DNA of 64,000 nt from Epiperipatus broadwayi (taxonomy: Eukaryota > Onychophora > Udeonychophora > Euonychophora > Peripatidae): the NCBI GenBank assembly GCA_028023455.1, contig JAQFVV010000020.1, positions 6,185,092-6,249,091 on the forward strand, written 5' to 3'. Every line of letters starts with the position of its first letter. Position 1 is the stretch's first letter. The notes below the pieces were generated by a model. The model was not told the DNA's origin and searched no databases. It saw only the letters and a list, made by a program, of their open reading frames with translations. This document shows, piece by piece, positions 35,912 through 47,129 of this stretch. Position numbers and translations under genes: made by a program.

Positions 35912-36444
35912 TTGGGGAGGGGTTCCTGACAGAGATATTTTAAGTGCTGGCTCTGGCTAAGCATTTAACACAAAGCTTGTAGAGGAATTGGCAATCCTCA
36001 TTGTTTTACAACTTACAAGCTTAAGAGATAGGGTCATGTGATCTATGACTCTTATTTTGACTATTACAGCTTTAGTTTTAAATACCAGAAAACCAAAATA
36101 TAGGGCTTGAACCTGGTTTCATTACTTTAAAATTTAATGTAAGATTTTCAAAAAATTTTAACAGTTAAACTAAAACTAAATTAGCATTATTGACTTCAAA
36201 ATTGCATTATTTATTATTGACATTACTAACTATTTTAAAGTGTAAAGACTCTTTACACTTAAGCTGTTTAAATTTATTTTACTATTATAATAGGTGAAAT
36301 ACTGCTCTAGCAGCTCTAACATCTGAAATTATAGCATTATAAAGTATTAGCAATAGTTGTTAACAAAATTAAGTTATATAACTTTTTTTAGATGTCTTGC
36401 CACAAAAAATTTGTTTTGTCAATCGTTTTATATGTTTCAGTATT

Positions 36445-36640
36445 TTGTTTACCTTTGTCTGATCTGCCAATTGATATTTGCCATGAATTTCTGCTCTTCA
36501 CAATCTAGAAGCAATTTTAGATATCTGAATGATTGCACAGCTGTGGTTAGCATTTATATTTGATATCCTCACCAGTAAACTCTAATTTTCTAGGATATAG
36601 GTCTAGTTGCATTCTCTGTTGTTGAATATTATTATGCTTG
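36445..36640. repeat. Dispersed ~190-bp repeat, copy 2
   Basis: Diverged copy of 25295-25490. No coding sequence recognised. The flanking stretch to about 37600 shows nothing else I can identify. Confidence 0.5.
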
Positions 36641-37613
36641 CTGTCCATTATAATATATATTCTATTCATATCTCATAAAGCAGGTCTCTTGTATCCTTAG
36701 TGCAATGAGCACTGGTATCTTATAGTATGCTGATTTCTAAAAGTCTTATCTGAGATAGGCATACATCATCAGATAAGCATTGACAGTCCTCATCTCCATT
36801 TAGTTTTTATAACTTTGGATTGCAGCCAGGTAAGTGGTCAACTTCTCACATATTGAGCTATAAATTTACAGAGTAAGCATTCCAACCTTTATGAAAGTTC
36901 AAGCTTGACCAACATGGAGACTGGCAATGATTCTTTACTATTGTTATTCAACACACACGATTACAGAATTTTTTATAATCTAATAACTTGCTGATAAAGC
37001 AGTTTTTCATTGGTCTATCTAAATCCATTATTAATAGTTACAAAAAAATCTGAATACACGGTAATTAAGCAGTTTCCATTCTGATAAATAATTTATAAAA
37101 AAACATAAATTTAATTACATTGCCCTGTTTGGGATTTATATTAATTAAAACCAATTAGTTAAACATTTATTTCTTTAACTTAAAATAGATTGCAGAATTA
37201 ATTACAATCAAAGTACATTATAGAAAAAATATGATTCTAAAAATATTTTATATTTATCAAAACTAACTATCTTTAATGAAGAAAAAGTTTCTCATGTAAT
37301 CCAAGTAAAAATAGATACTAAGATTTTATAATTAATATCTAGTACAAAATGAACACAAACTTGTTTTAGTTCTTTTTAGTTTTAAATATTTTTAATCATT
37401 AGACATAAATATCTGCAATAAATTTTGTTTGTTTTCAATTCCCCTCTTTCTTTCAAAATTTATATGTATATGGTACATCCACACACTATTAAATTGACTC
37501 CAACAAAGCATTTCTATAGTGGTATTTAAGAAAAATGTCAATAAATAGATAGTTATATGGGAAAATGTGCATAGATTAGATAGGCAGAACAGAATAGCAA
37601 AGGATAGTGGACG

Positions 37614-37874
37614 AGGGGAAATATAGATAGATGAATGGATATATATATATGTCTAAACTATCTACCTGCATAACATACTATATATTTGTCTATTCACCAT
37701 AAGGGGAAATATAGATAGATGAATGGATATATATATATATGTCTAAACTATCTACCTGCATAACATACTATATATTTGTCTATTCACCAATCACACACAC
37801 ACGCACATATATATATATATGATTGGTGAATAGAAACATATATAGTATGTTATGCAGATAGATAGTTTAGATAT
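37614..37874. repeat. 88-bp tandem duplication followed by an inverted partial copy
   Basis: Two near-identical units begin at 37614 and 37702 (both start AGGGGAAATATAGATAGATG). The end of the second unit is then repeated in inverted orientation at 37821-37874, across a CACACAC/ATATAT spacer, giving a ~50-bp stem. The pattern suggests template switching at a microsatellite. Confidence 0.8.
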
Positions 37875-38214
37875 TAATTTTAATGCATTTATGAAGTAGT
37901 ATAAAAGATTATCAATTTTAATGTTTCTTGAATGTGGTATCCTGTTATCTGAATTATGAATTCTGCTTTCAAAGAATTTATGATGAAAATAATTTTAGTG
38001 CAATATAATTTTCTAGCTTTTAAAATTAACCGTATTTATGTCACTTTTTATATGTTTAGAATATACTATTAGGGCATTAATTCACTGATTATGATGATGA
38101 TTCCTAATTAATGTATTTATAGTGGGGCGTGCAATGATCAAATTATAATAATGTTAAGGTGCTCAGAATTATTAGTTCAATGTAAGTTGTATAATAAATT
38201 ATCTTAACATCGGT

Positions 38215-38290
38215 GTGTGTGGTTTGGTACAGGGGTAAATGTCCAACTTGTAATTGGGAGATCTCAGGATCGATTCTGCTGCTTGCATTT
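38215..38290 (+). repeat. tRNA-like sequence, possible SINE head
   Basis: Contains TGGTACAGGGGTAAATG (A-box region), ACTTGTAAT (anticodon-loop-like, TGT) and GGATCGATTCTG (B-box-like) at tRNA-like spacing. The stems are imperfect and no second copy is seen, so it is more likely SINE- or tRNA-pseudogene-derived than a working tRNA. Confidence 0.4.
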
Positions 38291-39305
38291 TGATGTTTGA
38301 AGTTCTTATAAATTCTTGATCAATAAAGCCATCAACCCTTTTTAAAATCATAATGCTTATAAGTTAATCGAATACTTTTTAATACTTAAATTTTTGGAAA
38401 AATGATTATAATTGTTTTGAATATGATTTTTAACACTCTTGGTGAGATTAAATTATGTTACGCAATTGTAAATAATTTGTGATACACTCGAATATATTTT
38501 TAACACAAATGAAAATAACATGTAATTGTTAACATGCTAAATTCTAATTTATTATATGACTTCTATGTTTTACTTTTATCTTCAAACTTACTGAAATTAT
38601 TATCATATGGAAAAACTGGTAATCTTAATCAAATGCAAAATTATGACTAGAGTTGGTTGGTTAGCATATCTACAATCATTGTCTTTTGTCTGAATGGGAA
38701 CATGGAAAAAATTGTAAAGACTATATTAGATATTACTTACATGTCATCCACAATGATATTCAAAAGTTAACTAGATTTTTATGGTGTGTTCTATCTAAGC
38801 AGTTTAGTTAAACATAATACTTTTGATAGAGATATAATTTATAATTATTTGTGAGTTATTATACAAGTCTTTATATTTAAAAAGACATTTTAAATCAGAG
38901 ATAAAAATGGGTCTCCCCAATTTTTGACTTTTCAAAATAATGTAGAAACTCAAATAGTGATATGCCAGAGATACTATAAGTTCAATCACTAAACATCACA
39001 GAACTGAGTGTAATGTGTGGACCATGGCCACACTGTCTGCCACTGCACCAATCAATGCAGAGCAATAATGATCCTCATAGAAATGCTAAACATTCAAGGT
39101 CTGACATTCTGTAATAAAGAAAAAAATCATGTTACCATGTAAATATTAATAAGCAGCACAAATGTTGGAACACTATGTAAAGCTTTATTAAAAATAAAAT
39201 ACATTAATATTTCTAAAAAAAACTTGTGTATATGTATACATATATTTATATATTATATAAAGAGCTTGCAAATAATCTCTTAATAAGCTTTGTAGAATAT
39301 CCCCA

Positions 39306-39345
39306 ACCCCAGACCAGTTTCTGCTACTGGCTTCCTCAGTAAGGT
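39306..39345 (-). ncRNA. Putative hammerhead ribozyme, subfamily 3, intact core
   Basis: Minus strand: ACCTTA (39345-39340) pairs with TGGGGT (39311-39306) at all six positions, two of them wobble. Core CTGAGGA at 39339-39333; stem II only GC/GC with an A-A mismatch at the base; GAAA at 39321-39318; stem III ACTGGT, nearly self-complementary; cleavage C in GTC at 39312. The weak stem II makes activity doubtful. Confidence 0.65.
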
Positions 39346-39672
39346 GCTAGGATATTCAAGAATTAGATTAAAAATACCAGGACAAGCCCAGCACTTTATC
39401 TAATGGATCTGACATTTTCAAACATTCATATGTCTTCTAATCCAGCTATCTAACTTAAATAGCCATATGGGATAGAACCAAGTTCATATACACTATATAT
39501 TAATAGCTTTAGCAATATATAGTTCAGTCCCATATAGCTATTTAAGTTAGATATCTGGATTGGAAGACATGTGAATGTCTGAAAAATTCAGACTTTCTAT
39601 TTAATAATTATCCATTAGATAAAGTGCTGGGCTTGTCCTGGTATTTTTAATCTAATGCTTGAATATCCTTGC

Positions 39673-39712
39673 ACCTCACCGAGAAAGCCAGTAGCAGAAA
39701 TGGGCTGGGGTT
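39673..39712 (+). ncRNA. Hammerhead-like motif, right arm, broken
   Basis: Inverted partner of 39306-39345. The core reads CCGAGAA (39679-39685), losing U4 and G8; GAAA is kept, but the GTC triplet is now GGC. Its ACCTCA strand pairs better with TGGGGT than the left arm's ACCTTA does, which helps define the ancestral stem I. Confidence 0.5.
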
Positions 39713-39913
39713 GTGGATATTCTGCAAAGCTTGTGAGCTCTTTATATAACATTTGTAATACAAGCTTGTTAAATTAGGTCATTTGACATATGACTTGATT
39801 TCTTTGTAATATATATATATATATATATATTAAATTAGGTCATGTGATATATGACTTGATTTCTTTGTAATATATATATATAATTAAATTGTAAATAAAT
39901 TACAGAAGCTTGC

Positions 39914-40671
39914 ATGTATGAGGGAGTATCCAAAAAACCCGGAATCATTCTCTGATGGCTGGCACATTGTAATAATGCTTCCATCACTAGATATCTCTTG
40001 TGGGACTCTTCTGCATCAGTCTGTTGACTGGTATTATTGAATGAAGTCATAGTATTACATTGTGAATGTTTTGTTAAGTGCATCTTGCCTATTCACCAAT
40101 TTTTGTGATGGCTGAACAATGTGAAATTCTGTTTTCTCTTAAGGAAAAATGGCAGAAAAAACAGTTATGATGCTTGAAACAGCTTACAAGAAAGCTACCC
40201 TGAGAAAAGACAATTTTACAAGTGGTTTAATAAAAAAAGAGTGACAAGTGAAGTCCAATGTTAAAACAATGCTGATTTTTTATGCAAATGGCATTGGTAA
40301 CTTATAATATATTAATAACAATCAGGTATTTTAACTCTACAAGTTTTGAAACATTTGTGTGGTACAGTGAAATGAAAATGTCCAATTTGTGACAAAGAAG
40401 GTCATGCAAGCTTCATCACAGCAATGCTAGTGCACAAAACATTCAATGCGGAAACAAAATTTTAATCGAAACAATATGGTCCAGCTTATCCAACTGCCAT
40501 TTGACTTTTTTTTTATTATCTTGAACTAAAAAATGCTTCAAAAAAGTTTTGCAAACTTGGAAGTGGTGAATGGAAAAATCATGGAGGTATTAAAAGGCAT
40601 CACTTTGTAAGATTTCAGGAGATTTAGCATAAAAATAATTTATTACAAATTTTCTGGTTTTTGGGGCATCA
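39914..40671 (+). pseudogene. mariner-type transposon relic
   Basis: Plus-strand frames show pieces in the order of a mariner transposase: a helix-turn-helix-like end (FYKWFNKKRVTSEV near 40210-40255), NVKTMLIFYANGIG (near 40258-40300), then LHHSNASA and HKTFN (near 40413-40448) and an LKNAS-like segment (near 40528). The catalytic Asp of the HHDN motif is replaced by Ser, most of the gene between the first two pieces is deleted, and stops and frameshifts are common. The left end GTATCCAAAAAACCCGGAA (39921) and the right end TTCTGGTTTTTGGGGCATC (40651) are inverted remnants of the termini. Dead copy. Confidence 0.65.
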
Positions 40672-40850
40672 TCATCATCATTTTCAGCTATCATAGATCC
40701 ATTGCAGGGTAAAAGTCTCTCCAAGTACAATCCATTTTCTTCAATCTCTTTCCTCTCTTCTCCACATCATCCCAACACACTTACTTATCCATCCATTCCA
40801 TATTTGTGCTCTTTTTAGGTCTTTTACAATCTCTTAGAATCTAGTTTAAG
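40672..40850 (-). pseudogene. Truncated LINE 3' end, probable
   Basis: On the minus strand a short coding-like tail (RKEIEENGL...) ends in a GATGATGAT run at 40672-40684, the style of RTE-like LINE ends, which finish in trinucleotide microsatellites, as at 50578-50588. It abuts the right end of the mariner relic. No reverse transcriptase motif is left. Confidence 0.35.
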
Positions 40851-42099
40851 ATTTCAACTGTCCATATATTATCATCTCTTCTAACATGTTACAATCAATG
40901 AATAAAAAAATCTGTTTTAATCATATGGAAAAACATATTTGATCTAACTAATAATAGTATTTACAGAAAGTTGATGATGTCAACATTGAAAAACTTTTGG
41001 AAGCACACATAGAAGAATCAACTAATGAAGAGTGAAGAAAATTGGCATTAGAGAACCTGGGCATTAAAAAATTGAAGTAATTTTGTATTATAAGGCCATG
41101 AATGGCATAAAGTCATTGAATGAGATAATCAAAGAAGTAAGTCACCCACCCTTTCAGCACTCATCATCATTTAGTTTTCTGAATCATGAATGGCTCATTT
41201 TAAGAGTCCAACATTGTCTTCAAAATCTTTTACTGATCTTGGTGTTTTTGGATGAATTACTTCAGGTATTGATTATTATTACTTAAATGATAAGGGCTAA
41301 AGCAACAATAAAAGTCCCAAAATTGGAAGAAAACACTATCACAGAGCTATGGGTCATAAGTAATGATAAAAATCTGCTGAAGAAAAATCTTCAAAAATGC
41401 AGATAAATCAAGAAAAACTCTTGCTGAGATTGCCAAATATAAGACAAATATAATAAAATGATTGATAATAATAAAAATCAAATGAAAAAATGGCTGAAGA
41501 TAATAAAAGCTTCATGGAAGAAATGATAGAAAATGTGAAAGATCACAATACAAAAATGAATATGTTTGTCCTTATTAATATAGCTCTTTCATATTATTTT
41601 TAATTATTTTTTATACATTGCCTTTCCATATTGTTTTATTTATCTTTTCCGTACCTACATTTCACCTTCATTTGTGCAACACTATCTAATTTCTCTCAGG
41701 AATTATGTTTCTTTTGTAATTCCCTTACGTACATAACAAAATGAATATAAGTTAACTAGCACTAAATGAACCATGATGACATGCTAAAATATAATGCAGA
41801 CTATGTACATTACCATGATCAGGCCTTACTTGGTCACAACTGTAACTAACCTATTAGCCTTATTATACAGTATGATGATCATACTGAGGGGCATTATCAC
41901 CTTGAATCCATTGCTGATAATGCTAATTCCACACAGTAATATTTCCTGATCATCATATTGATATAAACGGTGGTATCTAAGGTGACTATAATATTTATTA
42001 GTTCTGGTTGGTAATATTACTAAATAATCCAGAATAGTGCCACTAGCAATCTGGGTTTCTGAATCATAGTTTTGGGGGGCATGAAATTACTGGTAATGT
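40851..42099. other. Low-identity region, no gene recognised
   Basis: Lys/Glu/Asn-rich short frames (40970-41560) look like decayed coding sequence but have frequent stops and no recognised domain. The 67-codon frame at 41083-41286 has no features. Nothing else seen. Confidence 0.35.
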
Positions 42100-42113
42100 T
42101 GCACTGCTTAGTT

Positions 42114-42222
42114 TTTTTTTTCCATGTGTCATAGCATCGGCCAGGACGCGAACCCACACCATCTGCAACCAACTACTTGCTTGCATGGCGGCTGCGATAC
42201 CTCTCGGCTAACAACGCAAGAC
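42114..42222 (-). mobile_element. tRNA-only SINE, copy 2
   Basis: Minus-strand copy flanked by an exact 14-bp target-site duplication, TGCACTGCTTAGTT (42100-42113 and 42223-42236). The insertion is 109 bp: a T-run (the poly(A) tail inverted), the B-box region GGGTTCGCGTCC, a conserved middle, and the A-box TTAGCCGAGAGGT. A few substitutions against the other copies. Confidence 0.9.
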
Positions 42223-42984
42223 TGCACTGCTTAGTTAACACGATAAAATGCACAAATGAACAAAGCAAAACAGTTTTAACAAAAACAGTTTTATTCCAGC
42301 AGTAATATACAAAACAAGGGACGAACATGAATAGATAACATTATCATTTCTTTTTAATAAATTAAGTAAATACACACATACTAAAAAAAATAATAATCAT
42401 TTTATTACCAAGATGTCACATCAAGGTCGAAAATATTGCCATATTAGTAATAGATAATGCAGATGTATACAGAAATTACAATATATAATTATCTTACACT
42501 AAAATAACCACGCATATATAATATTCAGAATGAGTGGATTAATATTTAAAAAATTGATATTGGTTAATAATTAACTGAGAAGAAGGGAAAAATATTTATA
42601 TACATTTATAAATTTAGTGATAAAATAAATAGCTACTCTTACTTATAGTTCTTGTCTTTTATTCTTTTGACTTCGCCATTCTCACTTATGAGTTTAAAAT
42701 GAGTTCTTGATCCTCTAGTTACTCCTATGCAGTTTATAATCACACAAATTTATCATAGTGGATATTGCCAATTAACAAAATGGGTCATGACATTTCTTCA
42801 ATGATTAATTCATAGTTTGCTGGTCATTTTCAGTAAATCTTTTTTTTTCTTTTCACTTGGTAAATGTGTTCAGTCTGAATTACACATAGAAACACAAACA
42901 AGTATACATGCATTTTAATAATTTATTACAGAATGTATATATATATATATATATATATACAGAATATATATATATACTAATTTA

Positions 42985-43480
42985 ATACTCCTCCTGCTAC
43001 TAGCTAATGGGGTATAGTTACTAGCTCTAATGTAAACTGTTGAAGAAAGAACTTATGTGCCCCTACAGATTTCTCTAATCACTTTCAGCTATACTTGACA
43101 TCCTGCCTTGTGAGTAAGTACAGCAACTCTTCTGACTGTATTTACAGCTTGCCATAAATTGGCTTTGATTGTAGCAGCTTCTGGTCCTGAAATATGGACT
43201 TGCCTCATTGCATTAACCATTATATTAACAACTATAGTCTGGAGAATGATCACTGCTGTTCAGGATAGCAGAAGTTTCCTTCAACTATATATGGAGAACT
43301 AAGCTATTGTTTTTTGGTTTTAACAGTTGTTCTCTGGAGATGCATACTATCTTTCAGGTTTGGCAGCCATTTTCTACCTTATCTTCAAAATGGCTGACTA
43401 CTTATTGTCAGATTCCTGACCTTAATAGAGACATTCAGATTCAGTGAGCATCACTACGTATTGACCTGTTCTTGCCTTTG
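42985..43480 (-). repeat. LTR-like direct repeat, downstream copy
   Basis: Aligns with 45385-45838 at moderate identity; both contain GGAGAATGATCACTGCTGTT and CAGGATAGCAG. The similarity runs a short way into the end of the pol frame (stop at 43422), so either the LTR overlaps the last codons of pol or the upstream copy is the end of a second element. Exact TG/CA boundaries are not resolvable. Confidence 0.6.
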
Positions 43481-43838
43481 GTTTGATGTTCTCAATGGGT
43501 CCATTGTTATCAGCATTTGAAGTTCTTGGAACTGAAGGCTCATTACAGCTTGTAGATTGCAACTGTTTTATCTTCTGAGCTTTTGCTGATGGCTGGTTTT
43601 GGAGCTGTAGATTCATGTAAGTGGTTGATGCTATATCAGTGCTGGTTTGTTACTTATTTTCAACTGGTGAAGCTTTGCTGATAAGTTGCTTCTTGTGATG
43701 ATGATGTTGTTGGCCATCAGCAGTTTTAACTACTACTGTTTGAAGCCCTTTAAATCCAATCATCACTGCTGGAATCCATTTGTGCTGCCCTAAGACATGA
43801 GTACCTATATGCTTCTTTGCATTTATAGTTTTGTGCAT
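43422..43838 (-). pseudogene. pol C-terminus (integrase-end) fragment
   Basis: The minus frame 43838-43650 reads HIGTHVLGQHKWIPAVMIG then VKTADGQQHHHH...QL, the small beta-rich C-terminal module seen at the end of Ty3-type integrases (G..V....KW.P..V....G then V...DG....H..QL). It is followed after a stop by a Gln/Lys/Pro-rich tail (43616-43422). The catalytic DDE core is absent. Confidence 0.55.
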
Positions 43839-43974
43839 TAATTAATTTAGGTTCAAATCCAAATTATTAATTACTTCCAGATAAACCCTTTTTAAATTAC
43901 TTATAGTTGTGAGCTGGTTCATTTTTGTCACTGCAATCCCTAAGCGAGTGAACCAGTCATAGTCTAATAATTTG

Positions 43975-44185
43975 CCTATATTCATCTGATGCTACAAAGA
44001 GTGTTAGATATATAGTCTTATTAAGCATTGTAACTTTGACTTTAGTCTGTCCTGAGACTGTTATTTGATTGTCCTGGTAACCAGTTATTGATTTTCTGCT
44101 AGGATACATTTAAAATTAATTACTTTTATTAATGATAGACCAGGTGTTGTTTGACATTATGGATGCTGCTGATCCTGTTTCAGTT
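43975..44185 (-). pseudogene. Retropepsin-like protease trace
   Basis: The minus frame near 44181 reads ETGSAASIM, the position of the catalytic D-T/S-G-A motif with Asp replaced by Glu. After two stops it continues with a TGYQDNQITVSGQ stretch and a hydrophobic segment typical of small aspartic proteases of Ty3-type elements. Inactive by motif and by stops. Confidence 0.45.
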
Positions 44186-44238
44186 GCATTGTGGCAGACA
44201 TATCATTAATAATAACTTCATATTTGAAGACAAAGTCA

Positions 44239-44937
44239 CTATTTCTCACATTTTTTATGCAGGCAATTTATTTTATTGACTTTGAATTGCCTTTTTTTTT
44301 TGCTTTTTGATATGGACTCACCCATTCTGTCATCAGCTATTTGTTGTTTCATTTTTAAACAAGCAGTTCTTGTGTGATCTACATGATTGCAATATGTAAA
44401 TACAGTATAGTATTGTGGACATTCTGTGTGCACATGAATCAGTTCATTATATCTGTAACAATGTTTTTTACTCATTGTTATTGATTTATTTGAGCTGTCA
44501 GTTGAGTGCTTGACTGAACCAATGTTCTGCTCAATATTTTGAATATTATCATTTATTTTTTCCAATAGCTTTTCTTGACTAGCTAATGATTCTTTTAGTG
44601 TTGCTAATGAATGAATTCTAATAGCAAAATCTCTAGCTTTTTGCCTTTCCCATTGGACACAAAGATTGAAATAATACCACTGTATTCTTGTAAGGGGTTT
44701 AGAAATAAATTAAATAGAGATAATGCCTTGTAAAAGTCTAGATCAGTATTTCTGAAATTGTTTGTGATTTAAAAACCTCTTAAGTCTGGAGTCTGATTAT
44801 TAAAATAAGTATGGCTAATTTCAACTTAGGCCTTTTGAGTTGATAGCCTGTAAATATAAGATTATTCTATCTTTATAGCTTGGACCATTCTCTGGGCAAT
44901 CTGGATTGAATGCTTCTATTGAGCCAATATTAGCCAT
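44239..44937 (-). pseudogene. Degenerate gag with two damaged CCHC zinc knuckles
   Basis: The minus strand starts with a plausible gag ATG at 44937 (MANIGSIEAFNPDCPENG), which is soon interrupted by stops. The 108-codon open part (44565-44239) holds two C-x2-C-x4-H-x4-C arrays in tandem, as in retroelement nucleocapsids, each with one Cys lost: the first has Tyr for the second Cys, the second has Phe for its first Cys. The N-terminal half carries ARDFAIRIHSLA-like coding, also in a broken frame. Confidence 0.6.
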
Positions 44938-45384
44938 TCTGTTATTTTTTCCCTTTTATATCATACTTTATGTGAGTCACCACTCAGAATGATGTTTTAA
45001 TGTTTATATGATGAGCTACTCTTTGCTTGTATGTCAATTTCTGATAAGTACACAATCTATCAACCCACTAGGGGGAGTTGCTGTTCTTAATCTAAGAGTA
45101 ACCACTCTTGACTGATTTTACAAAATTTTATTGATACCCAAATAATGTTTGCAATCAATTTTTTTTGAATGATGACATACTCTAATGACCCACGGAGTAA
45201 GATTTAACCTTTTTTTCCAGTCATGGAAAAAAAAAATTATTTTATTTTGTCAAAGTGCATCAAATCTATTGTTTATTTGGGAAGTATAAATGAGATTTAA
45301 TAATCACTGACTCGTAAATACAAACAAATGTATTTATACACACACGTATTTACACTATTTACTGATATCAGTAATGATGCTGAT

Positions 45385-45838
45385 ACTTTGCCTGGTACTG
45401 TGTAGTGGAATACAGCTACTAGTTCTGATGTGAACTGTTGATGAAGACACTGTTTGTGCCATTATAGATTTCTCAACCCACTTCTAGCTGTACTTGACAG
45501 CCTGTCTCATGAATAGGTAGGTGCCTCTTCCCGATGTATTTACAGCATGCCTCAAGTTGGCTTTGAATGTGGCAGATTCTGTTCCTAAAACAGGAGTTTG
45601 CCTCACTCCATCAATTATTAGTTAAAAACTATAGTCTGGAGAATGATCACTGCTGTTCAGGATAGCAGGAGTTTTCTTCAATTGTATATGGAGAATTAAT
45701 TCTGTTTTAATAGATTTGACAGTCATTTTTTACTTTATTTTCAAAAAGGCTGACTATTTATTGTCAGATCTCCAACCTTAATAGAAACATTCAGTTTCAG
45801 TGAGTATTATTTCTTATTGCCTGCTCTTGCCATTGGTT
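45385..45838 (-). repeat. LTR-like direct repeat, upstream copy
   Basis: Pairs with 42985-43480. It lies about 450 bp upstream of the gag start in the minus orientation, as expected for a 5' LTR with leader. Its outer edge runs directly into the tetranucleotide microsatellite, which may have eroded the terminus and any target-site duplication. Confidence 0.55.
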
Positions 45839-45844
45839 GTGCAC

Positions 45845-46103
<259 letters not shown>

Positions 46104-46109
46104 GTTAGT

Positions 46110-46720
46110 GGCAATAAATGCTCAATCTGATTGTGATAAGAAAGGAATCTGCACTAATCCAATATTTGAAAGCAAAGTGAGTAAGACATATATAAGTATT
46201 CTGGTATGACAGAGCCAGAATGAAGCAATTTTTTCATGCTGTATTACGCAGGATGAATAACTTTATTTTTTTCCATGTAATAACATTTAGCCCAAGATTG
46301 ACTACAATACTTTTCTCAGCAAGCTATTTGATTAATATTTATTTTATATATACATACAAAGTGCAAAACTATCAAATACTTTTATTTCTTATGCTTTTAT
46401 TTTCAACTTTCAAATATATCTGTGTTTCAATGGTTTTCACCACAATGTAAACAGATTGACTAATTCTTTTTATTAATAGCTTTTTATATGATTTATCAAC
46501 ATAATTATTTTAATCCAACCTTTTATAAAATGTTTACTATTAAACAGCATAATTAAACATCTGCCTTAAAATCATTATTAATGCTTGTATTTTAAAAAGC
46601 ATAGAAAAAATATATATATAATGATTGGAAATAGAAAAAGAAAAAACACAGAAACTACAAACCTATTTTGAACTTCTGTATTTATAATTGAAACTTAGTT
46701 AACAATTCTATTGCTGATTT
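46110..46720. other. AT-rich intergenic DNA
   Basis: No recognised features. The 76-codon frame at 46220-46450 is hydrophobic and Phe/Tyr-rich, as expected by chance in T-rich DNA. Confidence 0.5.
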
Positions 46721-47125
46721 GGTAACTTTAAGAAACTGTTTCTCTCCCTTATCCTTTTTTTATTTTCCCAAATTAATTTTACAAACAAGTTGTTGTTTTT
46801 TTTAGTTTTTGTATAGAAATATTTATTTGAGAACGTGTGCAACAAAATCTACTCACCCACTCAAACAGAATTTAACACTTTATTTACCAAAGTTTTAGAA
46901 TTAAAATGAAAGAGTCGAATATAATATTAATAGCATTTTCATTTTAATTCTAAAACTTTGGTAAATAAAGTGTTAAATTTTGTTTGAGTGGGTGAGTAGA
47001 TTTTGTTGCACACCTTCTCAAATAAATATTTCTATACAAAAACTAAAAAAAAAAAAACTTGTTTGTAAAATTAATTTGGGAAAATAAAAAAGGGAGAGGG
47101 AGAGAAACCGTTTCTTAAAGTTACC
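46721..47125. repeat. Palindromic element, ~190-bp arms
   Basis: Arms 46721-46911 and 46937-47125 are inverted copies at very high identity, with a 25-base AT-rich spacer. High similarity between the arms implies recent formation. No hammerhead core, no ORF and no clear target-site duplication. The arms contain T- and A-rich runs of different length (around 46797 and 47048). Confidence 0.8.
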
Positions 47126-47129
47126 ATAG

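Larger units (their letters stand above)
35411..36062. mobile_element. Ribozyme-bearing foldback element, subfamily 2
   Basis: Arms 35411-35600 and 35822-36008 are inverted copies; a second, nested inverted pair (35770-35825 and 36018-36066) lies around the right arm. Both arms carry a hammerhead motif. A 13-base direct repeat with two mismatches (ATTATAGCTTTAA at 35398-35410, ATTACAGCTTTAG at 36063-36075) looks like an aged target-site duplication. The end contains GGTCATGTGATCTATGAC, resembling the tail of subfamily 1. Non-coding. Confidence 0.7.
39250..39835. mobile_element. Ribozyme-bearing foldback element, subfamily 3
   Basis: Arms 39250-39480 and 39520-39755 are inverted copies around a short AT-rich centre containing CCCATATAGCTATTTAAG, similar to the centre of 28491-29174. 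Both arms carry a hammerhead motif. The tail (AGGTCATTTGACATATGACT near 39777) is duplicated again at 39835-39880 after an AT run, so the right boundary is uncertain. Insertion into an AT microsatellite obscures the target-site duplication. Non-coding. Confidence 0.7.
42985..45838 (-). mobile_element. Ty3/Gypsy-type LTR retrotransposon relic, internally deleted
   Basis: On the minus strand the order is: LTR-like repeat (45838-45385), leader, gag start and zinc knuckles (44937-44239), protease trace (44185-43975), a C-terminal integrase-like fragment (43838-43650), then the second LTR-like repeat (about 43480-42985). Reverse transcriptase, RNase H and most of integrase are missing. Stops and frameshifts are frequent. 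The fragments resemble invertebrate Ty3-type elements. No intact gene remains. Confidence 0.7.

Noticed and set aside
36690-36830. Hammerhead-like CTGATGA on the minus strand near 36770
   Set aside because: There is a CTGATGA and a later GAAA, but no short stem II between them and no NUH triplet at the right place; the segment is better explained as a plain hairpin (CTTATCTGA...TCAGATAAG).
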